NCBI GenBank assembly: GCA_948438565.1
Contig: CAOJLW010000070.1
Span: forward strand, 1 to 10,062
DNA: 10,062 bases
Direction of reading: 5' to 3'
Origin: an uncultured Lachnospiraceae bacterium
GTDB taxonomy: Bacteria; Bacillota; Clostridia; Lachnospirales; Lachnospiraceae
Positions 1 through 5,996 of this stretch are shown in pieces. Made by a program: the position numbers and the translations under genes. Below the pieces are notes generated by a model. The model saw only the letters and a list, made by a program, of their open reading frames with translations, was not told the origin of the DNA and did no database searches. The stretch's first letter is position 1. The number at the start of each line of letters is the position of its first letter.

Positions 1-420
1 GGATTGGTCTATCAGTTTTATAACTTAATTCCCACGCTTACGGTACAGAAAAATATACAAATGCCCCTCGCGCTGGACAAAAAACAACCAAATCAGGAAT
101 ATTTTGAAAAAGTAGTGGGTTCCCTTGGCCTTGCGGACAGGCTGGACGCACTGCCAAACCAGCTATCCGGCGGCCAGCAGCAAAGAGTTGCGATTGCACG
201 CTCGTTAATTTACCGTCCGGCGTTGCTTTTGGCCGATGAACCGACCGGAAATTTGGATCAGAAGAATTCCAAAGAAATTATGGATATGCTAAGGCTCTCT
301 AACCGAAATCTGGATCAAACGATTTTAGTGATTACGCATGACGAAAACGTGGCTTTGGAAGCAGAACGAATCATTACGATTGAGGATGGGCGTATCATCT
401 GTGACGAGCGGAGGAGGTAA
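1..420 (+). CDS. ABC transporter ATP-binding protein (5'-truncated), MacB/LolD/BceA type
   Basis: This is the ATPase subunit of an ABC transporter; it hydrolyses ATP on the cytoplasmic face to drive the FtsX-type permease encoded next. The reading frame is open from base 1, so the true start and the Walker A loop lie outside the window. What remains begins inside the Q-loop region (VYQFYNLIPTLTV). The ABC signature LSGGQQQRVAIARSL begins near base 163, followed by Walker B with the catalytic glutamate (LLLADEPTGNLD), the D-loop and the switch histidine (VITHDE, near base 337). The YNLIP.LTV and DEPTGNLD wording is typical of the MacB/LolD/BceA branch, which pairs with FtsX-fold permeases for peptide or lipoprotein export and antimicrobial-peptide resistance. 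The substrate cannot be read from this fragment. The TAA stop ends at 420 and overlaps the first possible ATG of the permease, so the two are surely co-transcribed. Confidence 0.95.
   Translation, partial: GLVYQFYNLIPTLTVQKNIQMPLALDKKQPNQEYFEKVVGSLGLADRLDALPNQLSGGQQQRVAIARSLIYRPALLLADEPTGNLDQKNSKEIMDMLRLSNRNLDQTILVITHDENVALEAERIITIEDGRIICDERRR
412..417 (+). promoter_or_regulatory. Ribosome binding site that decides the permease start
   Basis: AGGAGG lies within the last codons of the ATPase gene. It is only 2 nt from the ATG at 420 but 8 nt from the in-frame ATG at 426. The second spacing is normal for Firmicutes, so initiation at 426 is more likely, with coupling to translation of the upstream ATPase. 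Confidence 0.6.
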
Positions 421-425
421 TGGAT

Positions 426-2666
426 ATGTGGAAAGATTATTTATCCGGTTTACTAAAAAATAACCGTTCGTCCGGCTTATCCATCCGGCTCTCTGCGTTG
501 ATTTCCGCATTGCTGCTGTCGTTGCTGTGCGGCTTGGGTTATCAGGCATGGAAGTATGAGGTGGAACGGATTATCTTGGAAGAGGGCGGCTGGCAGAGTC
601 AAATCGTCGGGGAATTGGGGCAGGAAGATATAGAAACCATAAAAAAATTTGCCACGGTTACCGATGTGGCGATCAATGAAAAGGAAAGCAAAGGCGAGGA
701 AACGGCCGTAGAAATTTATTTTGAGAATTATAGAGACGTTTTGGCGGATACGCCCCGAATCGCCAGGCTGGTGGGGGTTCCGTTGGAACAGGTGGCATAT
801 CATTATGAACTCTTGGCCATGTATTTCATCCGTGATCAAAAGGATACTGCGCCCAGACTGTTGTTTCCGATGTTTCTCGTGATTACGGCAATGGCTTCGC
901 TTTCCTTGATTGTGATGATACACCATGCGTTTGCGGTATCAATGAATGCAAGAATCCATCAGTTTGGCATTTTTTCGAGTATTGGAGCGACGCCCAGGCA
1001 AATCCGGGCGTGCCTTTTACAGGAGGCCGCCGCTCTTTGCGCCGTGCCGATACTGATCGGGAATCTGCTTGGCATAGCGGGCAGCGTCGGATGGATACAG
1101 CTTTTCAATTTTCTGGGCAGAGATATACCGGGACGACATAAGGCAACGCCCGGTTTTCATCCGTTCGTTTTGATATTGGCATGGCTTCTTACAGTGATTA
1201 CAATCTGGATTTCTGCGTGGCTGCCGGCCAGAAAATTAAGCAAACTGACGCCGCTGGAGGCAATTAGAAATACAGGGGAGCTACAGTTAAAACGCAAAAA
1301 GAAATCGCGCATACTGGCATTTTTCTTTGGGGTGGAAGGAGAATTGGCCCACAATGCGCTGAAGGCTCAGAAAAAAGCGCTGCGGACGGCTTCCCTGTCC
1401 TTGTTATGCTCTTTTTTGGCCTTTACGTTGATGCAGTGTTTTTTTACAATTTCGGAAATCAGTACAAGAGAAACGTATTTTGAAAGATATCAGGACGCCT
1501 GGGATATTATGGTCACCGTAAAGGATGCGAATGTGGAGGAGTTTCAGGAGACAGAGGCGGTACAGGGACTTTCCGGCGTACAAAGCGCGGTTGTATATCA
1601 AAAAGCGGCGGCAAAACGAATCGTGACAGAGGAAGAAATCAGTGAAGAGATGAAAGCTTTTGGAGGATTTCATAAGGCTTCGGATCAGGAGGCCAAAAGA
1701 GTGGACGGCGGCTGGCTGGTTCATGCTCCGATTGTGATATTAGACGATCGCAGCTTTTTGGCATATTGTGAGCAGCTTGGCATTGCGCCTCAGCTAAACG
1801 GAGCGGTTATTTTAAATCGGATTCGGGATGTGACAAATCCGGATTTCAGACATCCGGAGTATATGCCCTATGTAAAAGGGGAAAACGCGGCAAGCGTTTT
1901 TTTGCAGTCCGATACCGGAGAATCGTCTATGCCAGACGGCAATCAAAAGGATGCGCCGGTAGAGATTCCGGTTTTGTCTTATACGGACGAGGTTCCGGTG
2001 CTGCGGGAGGAATATGCAACGCAGGACTACTATGAGCTTGTGCATTTTATGCCCGCGTCATTATGGAGAGAGACGAAAGGGAAGCTGGGGGATGCCGAGG
2101 AATATGTCTATATTCGCGTTCTGAGTAAAGAGAACGTGACTCTGGAGGAGCTCAATCAATTGCAAGACCGTCTTGGGCAGACGCTTGGACGGACCAATAT
2201 GCTGGAAAGTGAAAATCGGATACAAAAGTATGAGACGAATGGAAAACAGATTCAGGGAATGAAAATGATCTTTGGAGGTTTTTGCATTTTACTTGCCATC
2301 ATTGGGATTGGCGATGTTTTTTCCAATACGTTGGGTTTTGTGCGCCAGAGGAAACGGGAATTTGCAAGGTATATGTCTGTCGGCATGACGCCCAAAGAAC
2401 TCTGTAAGATGTTCTGTGCAGAGGCGTTTGTCATAGCCGGTCGGCCCATTATGATCACGATTCCACTGGCGTTTGTTGCGGTACGGTATATGTTGAACAG
2501 GAGTTATCTGGAGGCCGGAGGGTTTCTTGCAGAAAAGCCTTTGGCGCCGATTGTGGTTTTTATGCTGGCAATCATAAGCGCTGTGGCGTTGGCGTATGCG
2601 TTGGCATGGCGCAACGTACGTAAACTCAGCCTGGCGGAGGTTCTAAAGGATGACACGATGCTATAA
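426..2666 (+). CDS. ABC transporter permease, duplicated FtsX domains
   Basis: This is the membrane subunit partnering the upstream ATPase. Counted from the alternative ATG at 420 (748 residues; 746 from 426), it holds about eight hydrophobic spans in two FtsX-like halves. The first half has a span near 22-42, an outside loop of about 100 residues, then spans near 147-170, 202-227 and 246-270. The second half has a span near 321-343, a large outside domain of about 270 residues, then spans near 615-638, 669-692 and 708-730. Each half carries the cytoplasmic coupling segment typical of FtsX permeases (GIFSSIGATPRQI near 183, ARYMSVGMTPKEL near 650). FtsX/MacB-like proteins usually act on peptides, lipids or lipoproteins rather than pumping small ions. 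BceB permeases have ten spans, so this is not a textbook BceB, though a bacitracin/lantibiotic-type role remains possible. The stop overlaps the stop of the convergent MATE gene by 6 bp. Confidence 0.9.
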   Translation: MWKDYLSGLLKNNRSSGLSIRLSALISALLLSLLCGLGYQAWKYEVERIILEEGGWQSQIVGELGQEDIETIKKFATVTDVAINEKESKGEETAVEIYFENYRDVLADTPRIARLVGVPLEQVAYHYELLAMYFIRDQKDTAPRLLFPMFLVITAMASLSLIVMIHHAFAVSMNARIHQFGIFSSIGATPRQIRACLLQEAAALCAVPILIGNLLGIAGSVGWIQLFNFLGRDIPGRHKATPGFHPFVLILAWLLTVITIWISAWLPARKLSKLTPLEAIRNTGELQLKRKKKSRILAFFFGVEGELAHNALKAQKKALRTASLSLLCSFLAFTLMQCFFTISEISTRETYFERYQDAWDIMVTVKDANVEEFQETEAVQGLSGVQSAVVYQKAAAKRIVTEEEISEEMKAFGGFHKASDQEAKRVDGGWLVHAPIVILDDRSFLAYCEQLGIAPQLNGAVILNRIRDVTNPDFRHPEYMPYVKGENAASVFLQSDTGESSMPDGNQKDAPVEIPVLSYTDEVPVLREEYATQDYYELVHFMPASLWRETKGKLGDAEEYVYIRVLSKENVTLEELNQLQDRLGQTLGRTNMLESENRIQKYETNGKQIQGMKMIFGGFCILLAIIGIGDVFSNTLGFVRQRKREFARYMSVGMTPKELCKMFCAEAFVIAGRPIMITIPLAFVAVRYMLNRSYLEAGGFLAEKPLAPIVVFMLAIISAVALAYALAWRNVRKLSLAEVLKDDTML

Positions 2667-3989
2667 ACCGCGGACAAAGGGTTTCTCTTTGTAAAAAAAG
2701 CGCAGGGCATACAAAGCAAGCAGAGTAATCCAGGACAGCATTTCTGCATAAGCAATAATTCGATTGCCAACGTAAACAGCGAAGGCATAGGATGATATAA
2801 TTCTGACCAGTAACGAAATCATGCCTGCTGTCCCCGAAAATACCATGTCACCGGTTCCTTCGAGATAGCCTCGTAACGCCATAGCGAAACCATAAACGAT
2901 ATAGCAGCTTGCAATTGCATGGAAAAAGGCGTTTCCGATTTCCGCCGATTCCTTGGTCAGTCCAAACATGGCAATCAGAGCGGCGCCGGCTAACAGCACA
3001 AACAGTGTCAGGCATACGGAAATTGCCATAATCATGAGCAGGCCTGTTTTCAAAACTTTTCGTGCTTGCAGTTTATTTCCGGCGCCTGTGTTTTGCGCCA
3101 CAATCGTTGCTATTCCCGAACCAAAATTGACAATTGGTAAAATAATAACGGAATCCACACGATAGGCAGTCGTAATGGCAGCCACCGTCTGCTCTCCAAA
3201 GCCGTTCATAAACCGTTGCAGCGCAATATTGCCGGCAGATAAGGTTCCCGCCTGTATAGCGGGGGGAAAGCCGAACGTTAAGCCTTGCAGCATAATGGCT
3301 TTATCCCATATGCCCTGTCTGATGGGAAATCGCAGAGCGGGATATTTTTTAACGGTATATCCAATGATAAAGATAGTCATCGTCATTTGTGAAACAGAAG
3401 TGGCCGCCGCCGCGCCAGCCGCGCCAAAGCGAAAAGTCATGACAAAGAGAAGATCTAATATGACATTGACAACCGAGCAAACCAGAACAGCCAAGAAAGG
3501 GGTTTTGCTGTCTCCTATGCTTCTAAGTATGGCAGAGTAGATATTATAGATTGCCAGACATGGTATGCCGGCCAATAAAAGCCGTATATATTCTTGCGCT
3601 ATTTTAAAAATATTGGCGGGTGTGTCTAACACCGTCAGGATTTCCTGGGCAAATATCGTCCCACCTGCCGCAGCGGCAAAAAAGATAACGCCGAGTAATA
3701 TGGTGAAGGTAGATAGAATCCGTTTTAGCTTCTCTTGTTCGCCTTTTCCATATGTTTGCGCTGCAAATACGGATATGCCCGATGTGAATCCAACAATCAC
3801 GGTTACAAATAAATTGTAAAAAGAGGTTGTTGCGCCGATTCCCGCAAGAGCGAGCTCTCCTTCTGTATTTCCAACAATAAAGGCGTCCACCCAGTTGAAT
3901 ATTTGCTGAAGCATACCGCTGAGGATTAAAGGAATTGTAAATGTGGCCAAAGATTTTAAGATAGCGCCATGTGTGCATCTGTTTTTCAT
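2661..3989 (-). CDS. MATE family efflux transporter (multidrug/toxic compound extrusion)
   Basis: This is a 442-residue integral membrane protein, the normal MATE length, with about twelve hydrophobic spans and no long soluble parts. The N-terminal segment IPLILSGMLQQIFNWVDAFIVG (residues 19-40) is the family's first helix, with the characteristic proline and a membrane aspartate (D35). GALALAGIG-like and RSIGDSKTP-like loop motifs follow (residues 45-52 and 156-163), with the second bundle starting near residue 230. MATE proteins export cationic drugs, dyes or metabolites in exchange for Na+ or H+; the substrate here is unknown. The start is supported by GGAG 6 nt upstream (plus-strand 3996-3999). 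It is the only minus-strand gene in the window and has a dedicated promoter and a leader hairpin. Its TAG stop shares the six bases CTATAA with the permease TAA stop, so no terminator can fit between them. The isolated opposite orientation suggests a separately acquired gene, but this is inference. Confidence 0.93.
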   Translation of the reverse strand: MKNRCTHGAILKSLATFTIPLILSGMLQQIFNWVDAFIVGNTEGELALAGIGATTSFYNLFVTVIVGFTSGISVFAAQTYGKGEQEKLKRILSTFTILLGVIFFAAAAGGTIFAQEILTVLDTPANIFKIAQEYIRLLLAGIPCLAIYNIYSAILRSIGDSKTPFLAVLVCSVVNVILDLLFVMTFRFGAAGAAAATSVSQMTMTIFIIGYTVKKYPALRFPIRQGIWDKAIMLQGLTFGFPPAIQAGTLSAGNIALQRFMNGFGEQTVAAITTAYRVDSVIILPIVNFGSGIATIVAQNTGAGNKLQARKVLKTGLLMIMAISVCLTLFVLLAGAALIAMFGLTKESAEIGNAFFHAIASCYIVYGFAMALRGYLEGTGDMVFSGTAGMISLLVRIISSYAFAVYVGNRIIAYAEMLSWITLLALYALRFFYKEKPFVRGL

Positions 3990-4008
3990 AGTTTTCTCCG
4001 CATTGAGT

Positions 4009-4075
4009 AGAAAAGGCGTTCATAAAGCTACCATACAGCCGAAAGCTGTACCACAGGGGTAACTTTTGAACGCCT
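4009..4075 (-). terminator. Long leader hairpin with U-tract before the MATE gene: probable transcription attenuator
   Basis: Read on the minus strand, 4075-4067 (AGGCGTTCA) pairs with 4022-4014 (TGAACGCCT), 9 bp perfect. Bases 4066-4058 (AAAGTTACC) pair with 4032-4024 (GGTAGCTTT), 9 bp with one G-U. Bases 4050-4045 (TACAGC) pair with 4039-4034 (GCTGTA), 6 bp closing a 5-nt loop. The only irregularities are a single bulged base (4023) and a 7-by-1 internal loop (4057-4051 against 4033). The 3' arm runs straight into TTTTCT, as in an intrinsic terminator, and ends about 20 nt before the MATE start codon, inside the predicted transcript. That placement, between a strong promoter and the start codon, fits attenuation: transcripts end here unless an inducing condition disrupts the hairpin. 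I do not recognise it as a named riboswitch class. Confidence 0.65.
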
Positions 4076-4082
4076 CTTTTTT
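4014..4082 (+). terminator. Same hairpin read on the plus strand: possible rho-independent terminator
   Basis: The imperfect palindrome at 4014-4075 is followed on the plus strand by C and then six T (4077-4082), a better U-tract than on the minus strand. No plus-strand gene ends nearby. The closest upstream plus-strand gene is the ABC permease, 1.35 kb away across the MATE gene. It could therefore stop read-through transcripts that run antisense through MATE. Confidence 0.5.
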
Positions 4083-4103
4083 GGGGGGATTTGTTTCGTA
4101 ATA

Positions 4104-4133
4104 GGTATACCATACGGGAACGGAAGCTGTCAA
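4104..4133 (-). promoter_or_regulatory. Sigma-A-type promoter of the MATE gene
   Basis: On the minus strand a perfect -35 TTGACA (4133-4128) is followed after 18 nt by TATACC (4109-4104), a 4/6 match to the -10 consensus. Transcription would start near 4097, giving a leader of roughly 108 nt made almost entirely of the hairpin at 4075-4014 plus the ribosome binding site. I see no operator palindrome around it, so control is more likely through the leader than through a repressor; this is inferred. Confidence 0.7.
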
Positions 4134-4455
4134 GTCGCGCGGCAAGCGAAATAGGCGTGATCAGCAGTCTGTCATATGGTGATAGATGGAAGCGCGTGAG
4201 AATATTAAGAATGCAGACACAATCAAGATGTGGTTTTATAAAATAAAAAATAGTAACAATTACGGGAGCTATATCGACAGACCAAAGAAGGAAACGGACA
4301 AAAATGGTTGATGATTGATGTAGAAGATCAGGAAGATATGTATCCGGATTTGCTACGCTTGATCCAAATTCGCAGGAATGCGGCCAAATCATAGAGCCGT
4401 TTTCCGCAACGCGGCGTAAACCGCCGGAAATGCTCTGGAAAATCACGTTTTCACC
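4134..4455. other. Intergenic stretch without a convincing gene
   Basis: This stretch lies between the divergent MATE promoter and the hyd promoter region. A long minus-strand reading frame crosses it, but its translation has no recognisable domain and it runs out of frame into the MATE gene. On the plus strand there are only two tiny ORFs, listed separately. A small inverted repeat CGGCG-TAAAC-CGCCG lies near 4415-4430 with no T-run after it. I see no tRNA, insertion-sequence end or direct repeat. Confidence 0.5.
4186..4394 (+). pseudogene. Two tiny overlapping ORFs, possible gene remnant
   Basis: One ORF of 41 codons (4186-4311, beginning MEARENIKNADTIKMW) ends in TGA, which overlaps the ATG of a second ORF of 27 codons (4311-4394, beginning MIDVEDQEDMYPDLL) as TGATG. 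Neither has a ribosome binding site worth the name before it. The peptides are hydrophilic and protein-like in composition, so a decayed single gene broken by a frameshift is possible. I recognise no family. Chance ORFs are at least as likely. Confidence 0.15.
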
Positions 4456-4509
4456 TTGACAATCCTGATAAAGTATTAGAAAATGACATCATACGATAAC
4501 GAATATAAT
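4456..4509 (+). promoter_or_regulatory. Overlapping promoter candidates for the hyd operon
   Basis: Candidate one has a perfect TTGACA (4456-4461), 17 nt, then GAAAAT (4479-4484, 4/6 to consensus). Candidate two has ATGACA (4483-4488, 5/6), a short 15-nt spacer, then a perfect TATAAT (4504-4509). Either would give a leader of about 155-180 nt before the TM1266-family start at 4672. No Rex-type operator (TTGTTAA-N4-TTAACAA) is evident here. Confidence 0.45.
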
Positions 4510-4514
4510 CTGAA

Positions 4515-4671
4515 CCAAAAGGCAATGCCTAATGGTAAAGGCAAACAAAAAGAAGAAAGACATTTTTATGAAAACCCAAAGGGAAGAGAGAGATTCTTTT
4601 TTCAAGGGGACATAAAAATCGTCTTTTTTGTGCAGGTTTTAGAACATAGGCCAGGCAGAGAGGAAAACAGG
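4515..4671 (+). other. Purine-rich 5' leader of the hyd operon
   Basis: This is the untranslated stretch between the candidate promoters and the first gene. It is A/G-rich, with T-runs at about 4598-4603 and 4623-4628. The second T-run follows a short GAC/GTC pairing (about 4610-4623), too weak to call a terminator. No recognisable riboswitch is seen. The leader is open in frame with the downstream gene, but the extra residues do not fit that family. Confidence 0.35.
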
Positions 4672-4944
4672 ATGACGACCAGAGTAGCCATTATTTCAAT
4701 TGCCGTGGAAAAATCAGGGGATATAGAGAAATTGAACCGGATTTTGCACACTTACGGCAGCTATATTATTGGAAGGATGGGGATTCCATATCCCAAACGA
4801 GGGATATCCCTGATTAGCGTTGCAATGGACGCTCCTGCGGATACGATCAGCGCTATGACAGGAAAGCTGGGGATGCTTCCCGGCATTACGTCCAAAGCAT
4901 TGTATGCCAAAGTACAGGAGGAACGCCATGCGTCGTCTGATTGA
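4672..4944 (+). CDS. TM1266-family putative [FeFe]-hydrogenase system regulator
   Basis: This is a 90-residue protein of the family named after Thermotoga TM1266 (TIGR03959-type), annotated as a putative iron-only hydrogenase system regulator and almost always found beside hyd maturation genes. The family fold is ACT-like, related to the NikR C-terminal domain. The diagnostic central stretch is present: RMGIPYPKRGISLISVAMDA (residues 35-54), then TGKLGMLPGI (63-72). There is no separate DNA-binding domain and no cysteine, so direct DNA binding is not evident; it may sense a small ligand or act through a partner. ATG 4672 is chosen because GAGAGG lies 8 nt upstream and the length then matches the family (about 80-90 residues). 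An in-frame ATG at 4483 would add 63 unrelated residues. Its last 17 bases overlap hydE, which suggests translational coupling. Confidence 0.88.
   Translation: MTTRVAIISIAVEKSGDIEKLNRILHTYGSYIIGRMGIPYPKRGISLISVAMDAPADTISAMTGKLGMLPGITSKALYAKVQEERHASSD
4916..4921 (+). promoter_or_regulatory. Ribosome binding site that decides the hydE start
   Basis: AGGAGG lies inside the 3' end of the TM1266-family gene, 6 nt before ATG 4928 and downstream of the competing ATG 4904. It therefore excludes the longer start and couples hydE to the gene before it. Confidence 0.75.
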
Positions 4945-5965
4945 TCGTCTGGAGCAAAAACGCAGTTTATCCAAAGAGGAATGGATTGCTTTGATTGAGG
5001 GTATGCAGGATGCGTCTTACCTATTTGAGCGGGCGAGGACTGCGGCGCAAAAATATTATGGCAATGCAGTTTATGTCAGAGGTCTGATCGAGGTTAGCAA
5101 TTACTGCAAGAATAACTGCTATTATTGCGGTATCCGCCGGGGCAATTGCGAGGCTGTGCGTTATCGGCTCAGTGAGGAGGAGATCCTGAATTGCTGTAGA
5201 CAGGGATATGCGCTTGGGTTTCGCACGTTTGTCTTACAGGGAGGAGAGGACGCTTATTTTACGGACGATCGGCTGGCCGATCTGGTTGCGGCAATCAAAA
5301 CCTCTTACCCGGATTGCGCGCTGACCCTGTCGTTGGGCGAGCGTTCCAAAGACAGCTACCAACGATTGTTTGACGCCGGGGCGGATCGCTATCTGCTGCG
5401 TCATGAGACAGCAGACGGGGATCATTATCAAAGGTTGCATCCGGCGGAAATGAGCTATCAGGGACGAATGGAATGCCTGTGGAACTTAAAGGAAATCGGC
5501 TTTCAGGTCGGCTGTGGTTTTATGGTCGGTTCACCTGGACAGACGGCGGAGCATTTGGCCGAAGATATGCTGTTTATTGCAAAGCTTCAGCCGCAGATGG
5601 TGGGCGTTGGCCCGTTTGTGCCGCATCATGGAACACCGTTTGCCAAAGAGTCGAAAGGGTCGGTGGATCGCACCATATATCTGCTGGCGCTTTTACGCCT
5701 GTTAAAACCCAATTTGCTGCTTCCGGCGACGACTGCGCTGGGGACGGTGGACGCTGCGGGAAGGGAAAAGGGAATTTTAGCGGGAGCAAATGTCGTGATG
5801 CCCAATCTTTCGCCTGTTGGGGTTCGGAAAAAATATGAGTTATACGATAACAAAATCTGTACCGGGGACGAAACGGCCGAGGCTTTAAACAGCTTAGCGC
5901 GGAGATTTTTGCATATCGGCTATCGGCTGGAAATGGGCCGTGGGGATCCGGTGGAGGAAACGTAA
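4928..5965 (+). CDS. hydE: [FeFe]-hydrogenase maturation radical SAM enzyme HydE
   Basis: HydE is a cytoplasmic radical-SAM enzyme that works with HydG on the 2Fe subcluster of the [FeFe]-hydrogenase H-cluster. Current models have it act on the HydG-made Fe(CO)2(CN)-cysteine complex before HydF takes it. The protein is 345 residues, close to Thermotoga HydE (about 348). The radical-SAM CX3CX2C motif is SNYCKNNCYYCGIR, with cysteines 60, 64 and 67 binding the [4Fe-4S] cluster. FVLQGGEDAYF (about 99-109) and GLIEVSNYC are family-typical. The accessory C-terminal CX7CX2C cluster of Thermotoga HydE is absent (a single cysteine in NKICTG); it is known to be dispensable and variable. ATG 4928 is preferred over the in-frame ATG 4904 because AGGAGG (4916-4921) sits 6 nt before it. 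It overlaps the preceding gene by 17 nt, and hydG starts 31 nt after its stop. Confidence 0.95.
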   Translation: MRRLIDRLEQKRSLSKEEWIALIEGMQDASYLFERARTAAQKYYGNAVYVRGLIEVSNYCKNNCYYCGIRRGNCEAVRYRLSEEEILNCCRQGYALGFRTFVLQGGEDAYFTDDRLADLVAAIKTSYPDCALTLSLGERSKDSYQRLFDAGADRYLLRHETADGDHYQRLHPAEMSYQGRMECLWNLKEIGFQVGCGFMVGSPGQTAEHLAEDMLFIAKLQPQMVGVGPFVPHHGTPFAKESKGSVDRTIYLLALLRLLKPNLLLPATTALGTVDAAGREKGILAGANVVMPNLSPVGVRKKYELYDNKICTGDETAEALNSLARRFLHIGYRLEMGRGDPVEET

Positions 5966-5996
5966 TCACAATATTAGAATCAGCAGGAGGAAAGCT

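Noticed and set aside
98..113. Shared 16-mer GAATATTTTGAAAAAG with the coiled-coil gene at 9302-9317
   Set aside because: Both encode EYFEK in unrelated proteins and nothing flanking matches, so this is a chance codon match, not a dispersed repeat.
4009..4097. T-box, ykkC/guanidine or purine riboswitch before the MATE gene
   Set aside because: Conserved core sequences of these classes (for example the T-box AGGGTGGNACCGCG element) are not present. The structure is a single stacked hairpin rather than a multi-helix aptamer.
4415..4430. CGGCG/CGCCG inverted repeat as a terminator or operator
   Set aside because: It is only 5 bp with no T-run and no gene ending nearby, and is not centred on a promoter element.
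3604..4446. 280-codon minus-strand ORF covering the MATE leader and 5' part
   Set aside because: It crosses the MATE promoter, leader hairpin and coding region in another frame. The translation has no recognisable domain, while the MATE frame is unmistakable.
4483..4671. 63-codon N-terminal extension of the TM1266-family protein
   Set aside because: The family is about 80-90 residues. The extension has low-complexity residues and overlaps the promoter candidates, and the ATG at 4672 has its own ribosome binding site.
5473..5838. Plus-strand alternative ORFs inside hydE
   Set aside because: They are shadows of the well-supported hydE frame, without ribosome binding sites or domain signals.
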